From: Pseudomonas orientalis
GTDB lineage: Bacteria; Pseudomonadota; Gammaproteobacteria; Pseudomonadales; Pseudomonadaceae
Length of the DNA stretch: 64,000 nt
NCBI RefSeq assembly: GCF_002934065.1
Contig: NZ_CP018049.1
Coordinates: forward strand, 1,362,501 to 1,426,500
Direction of reading: 5' to 3'
This document shows, piece by piece, positions 46,644 to 58,164 of the stretch (the stretch's first letter is position 1; each line of letters begins with the position of its first letter). Below the pieces are notes generated by a model. It worked only from the letters and a program-made list of their open reading frames with translations, had not been told where the DNA came from and did not search any database. The translations under genes and the position numbers were made by a program.

Positions 46644-46672
46644 TGGGTGGAGCATTTAACAGGCTTTGTTCC
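46644..46672 (-). promoter_or_regulatory. hrp-box-like promoter, 16-base spacer, one mismatch
   Basis: On the minus strand: GGAACA, 16-base spacer, CCACCCA, reading 46672 to 46644. It differs from GGAACC-N16-CCACNNA only at the sixth base. The metalloprotease ATG is 34 bp downstream. Confidence 0.6.
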
Positions 46673-46702
46673 CGTTTATGGGTTGCAAGATACATCGGTA
46701 AT

Positions 46703-46729
46703 GGCCGCTCCCATGGTGGGGGAGCGGCC
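46703..46729 (-). terminator. Hairpin after dapC
   Basis: GGCCGCTCCC/GGGGAGCGGCC stem just past the dapC stop. No T run follows, so it may act as an RNA-stabilising stem as much as a terminator. Confidence 0.5.
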
Positions 46730-46735
46730 TGAAAT

Positions 46736-47935
46736 TCAAACGCGACGCTGAATGAAAGCGCGAATCCGCTCAGCCGCTTCGACGCATTCGGCCAAGGGTG
46801 CAACCAATGCCAGGCGCACACGTCCTGCGCCTGGGTTGAAACCATCGACTTCGCGGGACAGGTAAGAGCCCGGCACCACCGTCACATGTTCTTCCACGAA
46901 CAAATCACGACAGAACGCTGCGTCGTCACCGTTTACATCCGGCCACAGATAAAAGCCGCCGTCCGGGCTGCGCACATCCAGCACCGGCTTGAGGATCGCC
47001 AGCACTGCGTCGAACTTTTCGCGATACAGGTCACGGTTGGCCAGTACGTGGGCCTCGTCCTGCCAGGCTGCAATGCTGGCCAACTGGGTTTGCACCGGCA
47101 TCGCGCAGCCGTGATAGGTGCGATACAGCAAGAACGCCTTAAGGATGTCGGCGTCGCCGGCGACAAAGCCCGAGCGCAGGCCGGGCAGGTTGGAACGCTT
47201 GGACAGGCTGTGGAACACCACACAACGCTTGAAGTCTTGACGTCCCAGTTCGACGCAGGCACTCAACAGGCCTGGTGGCGGGGTTTGCTCGTCAAAGTAC
47301 AGCTCGCTATAGCATTCGTCGGCGGCGATCACGAAGTCGTACTCGTCGGCCAGGGCGATCAGCTTTTTCAGGGTGTCCAGCGGAATCAGCGCGCCGGTCG
47401 GGTTGCCCGGGGAGCACAGGAACAGGATCTGGCAACGTTTCCAGATGTCTGGAGACACGGCATCGAAGTCCGGGTTGAAACCATTGGTGTCCAGGCACGC
47501 CAGGTAATGCGGCTTGGCCCCGGCCAGGAACGCGGCGCCTTCATAGATCTGGTAGAACGGGTTCGGGCTGACCACCAGCGCCTCGTCACCGCGATTGACC
47601 ACGGTCTGGGTAAAGGCGAACAGCGCTTCTCGCGTACCGTTGACCGGCAGGATGTTGCGCGCCGGGTCCAGCCAGCCTGCAGGTACGTTGAAGCGACGCT
47701 CACACCAGGCGCCAATCGCCTCGCGCAGTGCGGGGATGCCCAGTGTGGTGGGGTACACCGCCATCTGGTCGAGGTTGTTGCTCAGCGCCTCGGCGACGAA
47801 CGCCGGAGATTTGTGCTTGGGTTCGCCGATGGACAGCGCAATCGGACGTTTGTCCGGGTTTGGTGTGACGCTGCCGAGCAGTGCGCGCAGTTTTTCGAAC
47901 GGGTAGGGCTGCAGCTGGTTCAGGGCGTTGTTCAT
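46736..47935 (-). CDS. dapC: Succinyldiaminopimelate transaminase
   Basis: 399 aa from ATG 47935. Class I aminotransferase: IGEPKHKSPAFVAEAL, PVNGTREALFAF, LCSPGNPTGA, IAADECYSELYFD and the PLP Lys in VVFHSLSKRSNLPGLRSGF. It converts the 2-amino-6-oxo intermediate to succinyl-LL-diaminopimelate. The position beside glnD matches the Pseudomonas dapC locus. Confidence 0.92.
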   Translation of the reverse strand: MNNALNQLQPYPFEKLRALLGSVTPNPDKRPIALSIGEPKHKSPAFVAEALSNNLDQMAVYPTTLGIPALREAIGAWCERRFNVPAGWLDPARNILPVNGTREALFAFTQTVVNRGDEALVVSPNPFYQIYEGAAFLAGAKPHYLACLDTNGFNPDFDAVSPDIWKRCQILFLCSPGNPTGALIPLDTLKKLIALADEYDFVIAADECYSELYFDEQTPPPGLLSACVELGRQDFKRCVVFHSLSKRSNLPGLRSGFVAGDADILKAFLLYRTYHGCAMPVQTQLASIAAWQDEAHVLANRDLYREKFDAVLAILKPVLDVRSPDGGFYLWPDVNGDDAAFCRDLFVEEHVTVVPGSYLSREVDGFNPGAGRVRLALVAPLAECVEAAERIRAFIQRRV

Positions 47936-47993
47936 CGCAAGTCTCGTCAAATTCAGTTGTCGGCACGCGGTCTGGTTGCCGGCGAAAATTAAA

Positions 47994-48083
47994 TGTGGGA
48001 GGGGGCTTGCTCCCGATTGCGTTGTGTCAGTCAGCTGATTGTTATCTGATCCACTGCTATCGGGAGCAAGCTCCCTCCCACAT
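47994..48083. repeat. REP pair between dapC and glnD
   Basis: Inverted REPs of the GCTTGCTCCCGAT variant (ATGTGGGAGGGGGCTTGCTC and its complement), enclosing TCAGTCAGCTGATTG. Confidence 0.87.
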
Positions 48084-48094
48084 AAGCCCGGTGT

Positions 48095-50797
48095 TCATAG
48101 GGTCAAGCGTGTCAGCTCGACGCCCGGTTCCTGGGTGACGCTCAATTGCTCCACGATCGCAGCCTGCAAGCGGCGGCACAGCTCCGGGTCGGACAGCGGC
48201 TGGTTATCGGCGTCGGTGATGAAGAATACGTCTTCCACGCGCTCGCCGAGGGTCGCGATCTTTGCGTTTTGCAGCGACAGGTCGAACTCCAGGAAAATCC
48301 CGCCAATCCGCGCCAGCAGACCCGGCCGGTCCGGCGCGCTGAGCTCCAGAACGGTGACCGGACGCTGGGCGTCGTTGGAAATAGTCACCTGGGGCGCAAA
48401 GGCAAAGTGCTTGAGCTGGCGCGGTACGCGGCGCTGGATGATGGTCGGGTAATCATCCGGATTGCGCAGGGCTTCGGTCAGGCCTTCACGGATCTTCTTG
48501 ACGCGCACCGGATTATCGCCAATCGAGTCGCCATCGGTGTCGAGCACAATATAGGTGTCGAGGGTGAACTGGCTGCTGGAGGTGATCACCCGGGCGTCAT
48601 GAATGTTCAGGTTCAGCTGGTCCATGGCTGCAACGGTTACGGCGAAGAAGTCGTGCTGGTCCGGCGCGTAGATGAAGATCTGCGTGCCGCCTTCGAATTC
48701 GCGCTGGGTGGTTTCCTTGATCAGCACCAGCGGGTCACCCTCGGGCGGCTGTTGAAGAATGGCGTCACTGTGCCAGGCGACATCGCCGGCGGTATGGCGC
48801 AGGAAGTAATCATCACCCAGTTGCGACCACAGTTGCTCGACGTCATCCGGGTCGTTGCCGCCGCGCACCAGGATATCCAGGGCCGCGTTTTGGGTGCGGC
48901 GGATCTGCTCTTCACGGTCCACCGGGTTTTCCAGGCCACGGCGCAGGGCGCGCTTGGTCTCGGTGTACAACTGGCGCAACAGGCTGGCGCGCCAGGAATT
49001 CCAGAGCGTGGGGTTGGTGGCATTGATGTCGGAGACGGTCAGCACGTAGAGGTAGTCGAGGCGGGTTTCATCGCCGACGATCTGCGCGAAGTCGTGGATG
49101 ACTTGCGGATCGGACAAGTCCTTGCGCTGGGCAGTGGTCGACATGACCAGGTGGTTCTGCACCAGCCAGACAATCAGGCGGCTGTCCCACAACGGTAACT
49201 GGTGGCGCTGGCAGAACGCTTCGGCATCGACCGCGCCGATTTCCGAGTGGTCGCCATGTCGACCTTTGCCGATGTCGTGGTACAGGCCAGCCAGGTAAAT
49301 CAGTTCCGGCTTGGGCAGCTTGGCCATGAGCTTGCTGGCCAGTGGGAATTTCTCTGACACCTGGGTGTACTGCAACTTACGCAAGTGCTTGATCAGGTTC
49401 AGGGTGTGGGCGTCCACGGTATAGATGTGGAACAGGTCATGCTGCATCTGCCCGACGATAAAGCCGAACTCCGGCAGATAGCGCCCGAGGATGCCGTAAC
49501 GGTTCATCCGCCGCAGGTTGCGGTGGATGCCGATCTTGCACTTGAACAGCTCGATAAACAGGCTGGTGTTGCGGATGTCGTGACGAAACGCGTCGTCGAT
49601 CAGATGACGGTTTTCCCGCAGCAGGCGGATGGTGTCGGCGCGCACGCCTTTGATTTCCGGCTGCTGGGCCATCAACACGAAGATTTCCAGCATGGCGAAC
49701 GGCGTGCGGCGGAACACGTTGTCGTTGCGCGCCTCGATATAGCCATCATGCAGCTGGAAGCGTGCGTTGATCGGCTGCGGCGGCGCTTCGTCTTCGGGCG
49801 CCAGGATCACTTCTTCGAAGTGCTGGATGATCAGGTCGCTGAGCTGCGCGATGCTCATCACCACCCGGTAATACTGCTGCATGAAGCTTTCGATGCTGGT
49901 CTTCGCATCTTCGCCTTCAAAACCCAGCAGGGTGGCGATGGAGCGCTGATGGTCGAACAGCAGGCGGTCCTCGGAGCGCCCGGCAAGCATGTGCAGGGCG
50001 TAGCGCACCTTCCACAGGAACTCCTGGGACGAGGCCAGCAGGGTGTTTTCGCTCTCCACCAGAAAACCCTCGCCGGCCAGGGCGCGCAGGTTCAGGGTGC
50101 CGTACTGACGACGGGCCACCCACAAAATCGTCTGGATATCGCGCAGCCCGCCCGGCGAACCCTTGACGTTGGGTTCCAGGTTGTATTCGGTGTCGTTGTA
50201 TTTGTGGTGCCGTGCCTTTTGCTCGGCGCGCTTGGCCAGGAAGAACTCCTTGCTTGGCCACATGTGCGCGGTGCTGGTGACTTCGAGCATGCGCTGGCGC
50301 AGACGCTCGGGGCCACAGATGGTACGGCTTTCCATCAGGTTGGTGACCACAGTCAAGTCGGCGCGGGCCTCTTCGGCGCACTCTTCGACCGAGCGTACGC
50401 TCTGGCCGACTTCCAGGCCGATGTCCCACAGCAGCGTCAGAAAGCGCTCGATGGAATCGCGAAAAATTTCATGGTCGGCGCTGCCCAGCAGGATCAGCAG
50501 GTCGATGTCGGAGTAGGGGTGCAACTCGCCACGCCCGTAGCCGCCGACCGCCACCAGGGCGATATCCGCCTCGGTGCTCCAGTTGAACTGTTCCCAGGCT
50601 TTTTGCAGGATATTGTCGACAAACCAGGCGCGGTCCTCAATCAGCCGTCGTATGTCGCGGCCGCTGCGAAAACGTGCGTCGAGCACCTCGCGCGCCTGGC
50701 GGATCGCCTTCTTGAACGCGGCGATGGGGCTTGCCTTCAACGCCAGTTCGGCCTGGAACTGGCCACGGTCGAAGAGTTCGGGATCCACCTGGGGCAT
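48095..50797 (-). CDS. glnD: Bifunctional PII uridylyltransferase/uridylyl-removing enzyme
   Basis: 900 aa. Nucleotidyltransferase [20 protein letters not shown], an HD domain ([17 protein letters not shown]) and two C-terminal ACT domains ([40 protein letters not shown]). It senses glutamine and adds or removes UMP on PII, setting nitrogen control. Confidence 0.96.
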   Translation of the reverse strand: MPQVDPELFDRGQFQAELALKASPIAAFKKAIRQAREVLDARFRSGRDIRRLIEDRAWFVDNILQKAWEQFNWSTEADIALVAVGGYGRGELHPYSDIDLLILLGSADHEIFRDSIERFLTLLWDIGLEVGQSVRSVEECAEEARADLTVVTNLMESRTICGPERLRQRMLEVTSTAHMWPSKEFFLAKRAEQKARHHKYNDTEYNLEPNVKGSPGGLRDIQTILWVARRQYGTLNLRALAGEGFLVESENTLLASSQEFLWKVRYALHMLAGRSEDRLLFDHQRSIATLLGFEGEDAKTSIESFMQQYYRVVMSIAQLSDLIIQHFEEVILAPEDEAPPQPINARFQLHDGYIEARNDNVFRRTPFAMLEIFVLMAQQPEIKGVRADTIRLLRENRHLIDDAFRHDIRNTSLFIELFKCKIGIHRNLRRMNRYGILGRYLPEFGFIVGQMQHDLFHIYTVDAHTLNLIKHLRKLQYTQVSEKFPLASKLMAKLPKPELIYLAGLYHDIGKGRHGDHSEIGAVDAEAFCQRHQLPLWDSRLIVWLVQNHLVMSTTAQRKDLSDPQVIHDFAQIVGDETRLDYLYVLTVSDINATNPTLWNSWRASLLRQLYTETKRALRRGLENPVDREEQIRRTQNAALDILVRGGNDPDDVEQLWSQLGDDYFLRHTAGDVAWHSDAILQQPPEGDPLVLIKETTQREFEGGTQIFIYAPDQHDFFAVTVAAMDQLNLNIHDARVITSSSQFTLDTYIVLDTDGDSIGDNPVRVKKIREGLTEALRNPDDYPTIIQRRVPRQLKHFAFAPQVTISNDAQRPVTVLELSAPDRPGLLARIGGIFLEFDLSLQNAKIATLGERVEDVFFITDADNQPLSDPELCRRLQAAIVEQLSVTQEPGVELTRLTL

Positions 50798-50860
50798 CGA
50801 TCGGCTTTCCTTTCTATCTGTCAGTCAGTCATTACACCGTTGGGAAAACCTGTCCGGCCT

Positions 50861-51643
50861 TTACGCCGATACGCGTGGAATCGTGTCGTCGGCGCGCAGG
50901 GTGAAAATCTCGTAGCCGGTCTCGGTGACCAGCAGGGTGTGTTCCCACTGCGCCGAGAGCTTGCGATCCTTGGTGATGGCGGTCCAGCCGTCGCCCAGCA
51001 CCTTGGTATCAGCCTTGCCCTGGTTGATCATGGGCTCGATGGTAAAGGTCATGCCGGCCTTGAGTTCCATGCCGGTGCCGGCGCGGCCGTAGTGCAGGAT
51101 CTGCGGTTCTTCATGGAACACGGTGCCGATGCCGTGGCCGCAGAACTCGCGAACCACCGAAAAACCGTTCTTTTCGGCGTGCTTCTGGATCACTTCACCG
51201 ATATCGCCCAGGCGGCAGCCAGGCTTGACGATCTCGATGGCCTTGTACATGCATTCCTGGGTCACTTGGGACAGGCGCTCGGCCCACGGCGCCACGGTGC
51301 CGACATGGAACATGCGGCTGGTGTCGCCGAAGTAGCGGTCCTTGATCACGGTGACGTCGATGTTCAGGGTGTCGCCATCCTTCAACGGCTTGTCACCTGG
51401 GATTCCGTGGCAAACCACGTGGTTGACCGAGGTGCAGATCGACTTGGGAAAGCCCTTGTAGTTCAGCGGTGCAGGGATGGCGCCTTGCACGTTGACTATA
51501 TAGTCGTGGCAGATTCGGTTCAGTTCCTCGGTGGTCACGCCGGGCTTGACGTGCTCGGCGATCATTTCCAGCACGTCGGCGGCCAGCTTGCCGGCAATGC
51601 GCATGCCGGCGATGTCTTCGGCGGTTTTCAAACTCACGGTCAT
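50861..51643 (-). CDS. map: Methionine aminopeptidase, type I
   Basis: 260 aa. Metal ligands and catalytic His are in HVVCHGIPGDKPL, NIDVTVIKDRYFGDTSRMF, FCGHGIGTVFHEEP and TIEPMINQG. It removes N-terminal Met from nascent proteins. Divergent from rpsB across 387 bp. Confidence 0.96.
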   Translation of the reverse strand: MTVSLKTAEDIAGMRIAGKLAADVLEMIAEHVKPGVTTEELNRICHDYIVNVQGAIPAPLNYKGFPKSICTSVNHVVCHGIPGDKPLKDGDTLNIDVTVIKDRYFGDTSRMFHVGTVAPWAERLSQVTQECMYKAIEIVKPGCRLGDIGEVIQKHAEKNGFSVVREFCGHGIGTVFHEEPQILHYGRAGTGMELKAGMTFTIEPMINQGKADTKVLGDGWTAITKDRKLSAQWEHTLLVTETGYEIFTLRADDTIPRVSA

Positions 51644-51883
51644 ACAGGCTCTCTCTAGCGCAATACGCTGAAATCAATTCGGTTCACGGGCGTGCTACAA
51701 AAGGTTGCAGAATTCGCACAAGCCACAAAAAACGCGATTCTAACAGACGATGGCGTCAAATCATGAGCCTCTGATGATCGCTTCTCTCTATAAGGTAGGG
51801 GTAGATCGGCTCTATTCAAGGGGTTACATGAACGCGACGCGCGGCAAACGTGAATGCGTGTTCCGTTTTTGCCGATGCTGTGG

Positions 51884-52030
51884 TATAAAATGCGCCGCTT
51901 TCCGGGGATACCCCGCAGAGCTTAAATCCACACACGTGTCGACACGATGACCTGGGTGCCGGAGGCCTTGATGCCGCTGGTTGGTCATTGGGATACGTGG
52001 AGGCCAAACCCGACTTATTAAGGAACTATC
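51884..52030 (+). promoter_or_regulatory. rpsB promoter and long leader
   Basis: A -10-like TATAAAAT lies at 51884-51891, leaving an untranslated leader of about 130 bases with several GC-rich segments before TAAGGA and ATG 52031. Such leaders bind S2 to feed back on rpsB-tsf in gamma-proteobacteria. The rest of the gap (51644-51883) shows no gene; GATCGGCTCTATTCAAGG near 51806 is unexplained. Confidence 0.45.
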
Positions 52031-52768
52031 ATGTCCCAAGTCAACATGCGCGATATGCTGAAGGCCGGTGTGCACTTCGGTCACCAGACCCGTTACTGGA
52101 ACCCGAAAATGGGTAAGTACATTTTCGGCGCACGTAACAAGATCCACATTATCAACCTTGAAAAAACCCTGCCAATGTTCAACGAAGCGCTGACCTTCGT
52201 AGAGCGCCTGGCTCAGGGCAAAAACAAGATTCTGTTCGTCGGCACCAAGCGTTCCGCTGGCAAGATCGTTGCTGAAGAAGCAGCACGTTGCGGTTCGCCG
52301 TACGTCGATCACCGCTGGTTGGGCGGCATGCTGACCAACTTCAAAACCATCCGTGCTTCCATCAAGCGTCTGCGTGACCTTGAAGTGCAAGCCGAAGACG
52401 GTACTTTCGCCAAGCTGACCAAGAAAGAGGCGCTGATGCGCACTCGCGACCTGGAAAAGCTCGATCGTTCCCTGGGTGGTATCAAGGACATGGGCGGTCT
52501 GCCTGACGCACTGTTCGTTATCGACGTTGATCACGAGCGCATCGCGATTACCGAAGCCAACAAGCTGGGCATCCCTGTTATCGGCGTAGTCGATACCAAC
52601 AGCAGCCCGGAAGGCGTTGACTACATCATCCCAGGCAACGATGACGCAATCCGCGCTATCCAGCTGTACATGGGTTCGATGGCTGACGCTGTAATCCGTG
52701 GTCGCAACCACGTTGCTGGTGGTACCGAGCAGTTCGTTGAAGAAGCTCCGGTAGCTGCCGCTGAGTAA
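52031..52768 (+). CDS. rpsB: 30S ribosomal protein S2
   Basis: 245 aa. S2 signatures [20 protein letters not shown] and [20 protein letters not shown]. Part of the 30S subunit. Codon use is strongly biased, as expected for a highly expressed gene. A terminator-like hairpin lies between it and tsf. Confidence 0.98.
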   Translation: MSQVNMRDMLKAGVHFGHQTRYWNPKMGKYIFGARNKIHIINLEKTLPMFNEALTFVERLAQGKNKILFVGTKRSAGKIVAEEAARCGSPYVDHRWLGGMLTNFKTIRASIKRLRDLEVQAEDGTFAKLTKKEALMRTRDLEKLDRSLGGIKDMGGLPDALFVIDVDHERIAITEANKLGIPVIGVVDTNSSPEGVDYIIPGNDDAIRAIQLYMGSMADAVIRGRNHVAGGTEQFVEEAPVAAAE

Positions 52769-52796
52769 CTGACGCCCTGGCGTTGACTCAGTAAGC

Positions 52797-52821
52797 AAAA
52801 AGGGGGCTTGGCCCCCTTTTT
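52797..52821 (+). terminator. Hairpin between rpsB and tsf
   Basis: AAAAAGGGGGC/GCCCCCTTTTT stem. It is probably a partial terminator, reducing tsf relative to rpsB, as known in E. coli. Confidence 0.88.
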
Positions 52822-52971
52822 GCCACCTCGAAAACCGTTTGTCGGCGCTCACTTGTGACGGCGCAACCTAGTGACTGTAACGTGCAGCGGCTAACAACGG
52901 TGGTTCGGGAAGAATTGATCGCCCGTTTGATCGGGTGGAATGGTTGAAAACCTATCCAAGAGGATTTTGAA

Positions 52972-53835
52972 ATGGCAGAGATTACTGCAGCGTTGGTTAA
53001 AGAACTGCGTGAGCGTACCGGCGAAGGCATGATGGATTGCAAAAAGGCCTTGACCAAGGCCGGCGGCGACATCGAAAAAGCCATCGACGACATGCGTGCT
53101 TCCGGCGCCATCAAGGCTGCCAAGAAAGCCGGCAACGTCGCTGCTGAAGGCGCGATCGCTCTGAAAGAAGACGGCAAATCCGCCGTTCTGCTGGAAGTGA
53201 ACTCCCAGACCGACTTCCTGGCTCTGCAGGATGACTTCAAGGCATTCGTTGCTGCCAGCGTTGAAAAAGCGTTCGCCGAGAAAATGACTGACGCTGCTCC
53301 GCTGATCGAAGCTCAAGAAGCCGATCGCCTGGTACTGGTCGGCAAGGTTGGCGAAAACGTCAACATCCGTCGCCTGGTTCGTGTTGAAGGTGACGTTGTG
53401 GGTGGCTACCTGCACGGCAACAAGATCGGCGTAGCCGTCGTTCTGAAGGGCGGCGACGTTGAGCTGGCCAAAGACATCGCTATGCACGTGGCGGCCAGCA
53501 ACCCTGAGTTCCTGCTGCCTTCGGAAGTGTCCGCCGACGCCATCGAACGTGAAAAAGCCGTGTTCCTGAGCCTGAACGCCGACAAGATCGCCGGCAAGCC
53601 AGAGAATATCGTTGAAAACATGATCAAGGGCCGCATCAGCAAGTTCCTGGCTGAAGCAAGCCTGGTAGAGCAGGCGTTCGTCAAGAACCCTGAAATCAAG
53701 GTCGGCGAACTGGCCAAGAAAGCCGGTGCTGAAATCGTTTCCTTCACCTACTTCAAGGTAGGCGAAGGCATCGAGAAGCCGGTCGACAACTTCGCTGAAG
53801 AAGTTGCCGCCCAGTTGGCTGCCGCCAAGCAATAA
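52972..53835 (+). CDS. tsf: Elongation factor Ts
   Basis: 287 aa. Begins MAEITAALVKELRERTGEGM, with the TDFVA-like core LLEVNSQTDFLALQDDF. It exchanges GDP on EF-Tu. Ends at a terminator; AAGAGGA is the start signal upstream. Confidence 0.98.
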   Translation: MAEITAALVKELRERTGEGMMDCKKALTKAGGDIEKAIDDMRASGAIKAAKKAGNVAAEGAIALKEDGKSAVLLEVNSQTDFLALQDDFKAFVAASVEKAFAEKMTDAAPLIEAQEADRLVLVGKVGENVNIRRLVRVEGDVVGGYLHGNKIGVAVVLKGGDVELAKDIAMHVAASNPEFLLPSEVSADAIEREKAVFLSLNADKIAGKPENIVENMIKGRISKFLAEASLVEQAFVKNPEIKVGELAKKAGAEIVSFTYFKVGEGIEKPVDNFAEEVAAQLAAAKQ

Positions 53836-53860
53836 GACAGTTTTCAACTGTCGCCCGAAA

Positions 53861-53892
53861 GAGGCTGCCCGCTCACGCGCGCAGCCTCTTTT
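53861..53892 (+). terminator. Terminator of tsf
   Basis: GAGGCTGC/GCAGCCTC stem and TTTT tail. Confidence 0.9.
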
Positions 53893-54046
53893 CAAATGGG
53901 AAGGCTAATTTTATTTGGCTTCCTGTCGGAACTGGCTTACAAAGCCGTGTTCCGATGGCGCTGTGATAGCGTCCAGCTAGAGTGAACGCAAGCCGTAAAC
54001 GGCTTGCCAAGAATTTTTAAAAAATACGCCGCAGGAGAGATTCGCA

Positions 54047-54790
54047 ATGGCTCAGCAGGGCAGTGGTTATCAGGCTCGCTATAAACGCATTCTACTCAAG
54101 CTCAGCGGCGAGGCCCTGATGGGCTCGGAAGAGTTCGGGATCGACCCCAAGGTGCTTGACCGCATGGCGCTCGAAGTCGGCCAACTGGTCGGCATCGGTG
54201 TTCAGGTGGGCCTGGTGATCGGCGGCGGCAACCTGTTCCGCGGCGCGGCGCTGAGTGCCGCCGGCATGGATCGGGTCACTGGCGACCACATGGGCATGCT
54301 GGCCACTGTGATGAATGCCCTGGCCATGCGTGACGCCCTGGAGCGCGCCAATATCTCGGCGATCGTGATGTCGGCGATTTCCATGGTCGGCGTGACCGAT
54401 CACTATGATCGCCGCAAAGCCATGCGCCACCTGAATTCCAAGGAAGTGGTGATCTTTGCCGCAGGCACCGGTAACCCGTTCTTCACCACTGATTCGGCCG
54501 CGTGTCTGCGCGCCATCGAAATCGACGCTGACGTGGTGCTGAAGGCGACCAAGGTGGATGGCGTATACACTGCAGATCCATTCAAAGACCCGCATGCCGA
54601 GAAGTTCGATCATCTGACCTACGATGAAGTACTGGATCGCAAGCTGGGTGTGATGGACCTGACGGCAATCTGCCTGTGCCGCGACCACAAGATGCCGCTG
54701 CGCGTATTTAACATGAACAAGCCCGGCGCCCTGCTGAATATCGTACACGGCGGTGCGGAAGGGACTCTGATCGAGGAAGGCCAACAATGA
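54047..54790 (+). CDS. pyrH: UMP kinase
   Basis: 247 aa. Amino-acid-kinase fold: [42 protein letters not shown]. Makes UDP from UMP. Its stop overlaps frr (ATGA). Confidence 0.97.
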   Translation: MAQQGSGYQARYKRILLKLSGEALMGSEEFGIDPKVLDRMALEVGQLVGIGVQVGLVIGGGNLFRGAALSAAGMDRVTGDHMGMLATVMNALAMRDALERANISAIVMSAISMVGVTDHYDRRKAMRHLNSKEVVIFAAGTGNPFFTTDSAACLRAIEIDADVVLKATKVDGVYTADPFKDPHAEKFDHLTYDEVLDRKLGVMDLTAICLCRDHKMPLRVFNMNKPGALLNIVHGGAEGTLIEEGQQ

Positions 54791-55344
54791 TCAACGAAAT
54801 CAAGAAAGACGCTCAAGACCGTATGCAAAAATCCCTGGAGTCTCTGAACCACGCGTTCGGCCAGATCCGTACCGGCAAGGCGCACCCGAGCATCCTGGGC
54901 AGCGTGATGGTGCCGTACTACGGTACGGACACCTCCATCACCCAGGTGGCCAACATCACTGTAAAAGACTCGCGCACCCTGCAGGTCGTGGCTTTCGAGC
55001 GCAACATGCTCGGCGCTGTCGACAAGGCTATTCAGAGCGCCGGCTTGAACCTCAACCCGACCAACCTGGGCGAGTTGCTGCTGATCTCCATGCCTGCCCT
55101 GACCGAAGAAACCCGCAAGGGCTTCACCAAGCAGGCGCGCAGCGCGGCTGAAGATGCACGCGTGGCCGTGCGCAACATCCGTCGCGATGCATTGGGTGAT
55201 CTGAAGAAGCTGGTCAAGGACAAGGAAATCAGCGAAGACGAAGAGCGTCGCGCCGTTGCCGATATCGATAAGCTGACCAAGGATGCGGAGGCCCAGATCA
55301 CCAAGGCCACCGAAGAAAAAGAAAAGGACCTGATGGCCGTATAA
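54787..55344 (+). CDS. frr: Ribosome recycling factor
   Basis: 185 aa. RRF pattern [14 protein letters not shown] at the start and [19 protein letters not shown] near the end. Splits post-termination ribosomes with EF-G. Confidence 0.97.
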   Translation: MINEIKKDAQDRMQKSLESLNHAFGQIRTGKAHPSILGSVMVPYYGTDTSITQVANITVKDSRTLQVVAFERNMLGAVDKAIQSAGLNLNPTNLGELLLISMPALTEETRKGFTKQARSAAEDARVAVRNIRRDALGDLKKLVKDKEISEDEERRAVADIDKLTKDAEAQITKATEEKEKDLMAV

Positions 55345-55361
55345 AGGGTCAGGACGCCTTC

Positions 55362-56117
55362 ATGGAAAAGACCAAGCAGACTGTGCCCTCTGTGGTGCCG
55401 CGCCATGTCGCGATCATCATGGACGGGAATAATCGCTGGGCGAAGAAACGCTTTATGCCGGGTGTTGCCGGGCATAAAGCGGGTGTCGATGCGGTGCGCG
55501 CCGTCATCGAAGTGTGTGCCGAGGCCAAGGTCGAAGTGCTGACGTTGTTTGCCTTTTCCAGTGAGAACTGGCAACGGCCTGCCGAAGAAGTCACCGCCTT
55601 GATGGACCTGTTCTTCAAGGCGCTGCGTCGCGAGGCCAAGCGCCTCAATGACAATGGCATCAGCCTGCGCATCATTGGTGATCGCTCCCGGTTCCACCCG
55701 GAACTGCAGGCGGCCATGCGTGAAGCCGAGGCTATCACTGCGGGCAGCAACCGTTTTGTGCTGCAGATCGCAGCCAACTACGGTGGCCAATGGGACATCG
55801 CCCAGGCTGCGCAGCGACTGGCCCGCGAAGTGCAGGCCGGTCATCTGCGGCCCGACGACATCACGCCCGAACTGCTGCAAACCTGCCTGGTGACCGGCGA
55901 CCTGCCGTTGCCGGACTTGTGCATCCGTACCGGTGGCGAGCACCGCATCAGCAATTTCCTGCTGTGGCAGCTGGCTTATACCGAGCTGTACTTCTCCGAC
56001 CTGTTCTGGCCGGACTTCAAACACGATGCCATGCGCAATGCGCTGGCCGATTTCGCTTCCCGTCAGCGTCGCTTCGGTAAAACGAGCGAGCAGATCGAAG
56101 CTGGAGCCCGGGTTTAA
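55362..56117 (+). CDS. uppS: Undecaprenyl diphosphate synthase (cis-prenyltransferase)
   Basis: 251 aa. IIMDGNNRWAKKR with the catalytic Asp, LTLFAFSSENWQRP, and DLCIRTGGEHRISNFLLWQL. Makes the C55 carrier for peptidoglycan and O-antigen. cdsA follows with no gap. Confidence 0.97.
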   Translation: MEKTKQTVPSVVPRHVAIIMDGNNRWAKKRFMPGVAGHKAGVDAVRAVIEVCAEAKVEVLTLFAFSSENWQRPAEEVTALMDLFFKALRREAKRLNDNGISLRIIGDRSRFHPELQAAMREAEAITAGSNRFVLQIAANYGGQWDIAQAAQRLAREVQAGHLRPDDITPELLQTCLVTGDLPLPDLCIRTGGEHRISNFLLWQLAYTELYFSDLFWPDFKHDAMRNALADFASRQRRFGKTSEQIEAGARV

Positions 56118-56920
56118 ATGCTTAAACAACGAATCATCACGGCACTGATCCTGCTGCCGATTGCCTTGTGTGGTTTTTTCCTGCTCGAGGGTTCCGGTTT
56201 TGCGCTGTTCATCGGTCTGGTCGTCACCCTCGGCGCCTGGGAGTGGGCGCGTCTGGCGGGGTTCAGCGATCAATTGCCTCGTATGGCGTACGCCGCAATC
56301 GTCGCACTGTTGCTGTTCCTGATGTACATCCTGCCCGATATCGCGCCTTGGGTGCTGGGTGCGGCAGTACTGTGGTGGGCCATGGCGACGTTCCTGGTGC
56401 TGACCTATCCACGTACCAGCGGCCAGTGGTCCAGTGTGGCGTGCAAGTTGGTGATTGGCTTGCTGATCCTGCTGCCGGCCTGGCAGGGGCTGGTGGAAAT
56501 CAAGCGTTTCCCGAATGGCAACGAATTGATCCTGGCCGTCATGGTGCTGGTCTGGGGCGCTGATATTGGCGCCTACTTTTCGGGTCGTGCCTTTGGCAAG
56601 CGTAAGCTGGCGCCGGCCGTCAGTCCGGGCAAGAGCTGGGAGGGTGTATACGGTGGCCTGGCCTTGACGCTGCTGATTGCGTTGGTGGTCGGTGTGCTGC
56701 GCGACTGGTCGGTGAAACAGATTTTCCTGACCTTGCTGGGGACCGCCGTGGTCGTATTCATTTCGGTGGTGGGCGACCTCACCGAAAGCATGTTCAAGCG
56801 CCAGGCCGGGATCAAGGACAGCAGTAACCTGCTGCCAGGTCACGGTGGCGTGCTGGACCGTATCGATAGCCTTACCGCTGCGTTGCCGATCTTTGCCGTG
56901 TTGCTGTGGATGATCGCTTC

Positions 56921-56924
<4 letters not shown>
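56118..56924 (+). CDS. cdsA: Phosphatidate cytidylyltransferase
   Basis: 268 aa, multi-pass. The CDP-alcohol signature [20 protein letters not shown] followed by GVLDRID is complete. It makes CDP-diacylglycerol at the inner membrane. The stop overlaps the dxr GTG. Confidence 0.96.
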
Positions 56925-58126
<1,202 letters not shown>

Positions 58127-58164
58127 GGGCCTTCAGGCATCGGATTGAAATGCGGAGAAATTAG

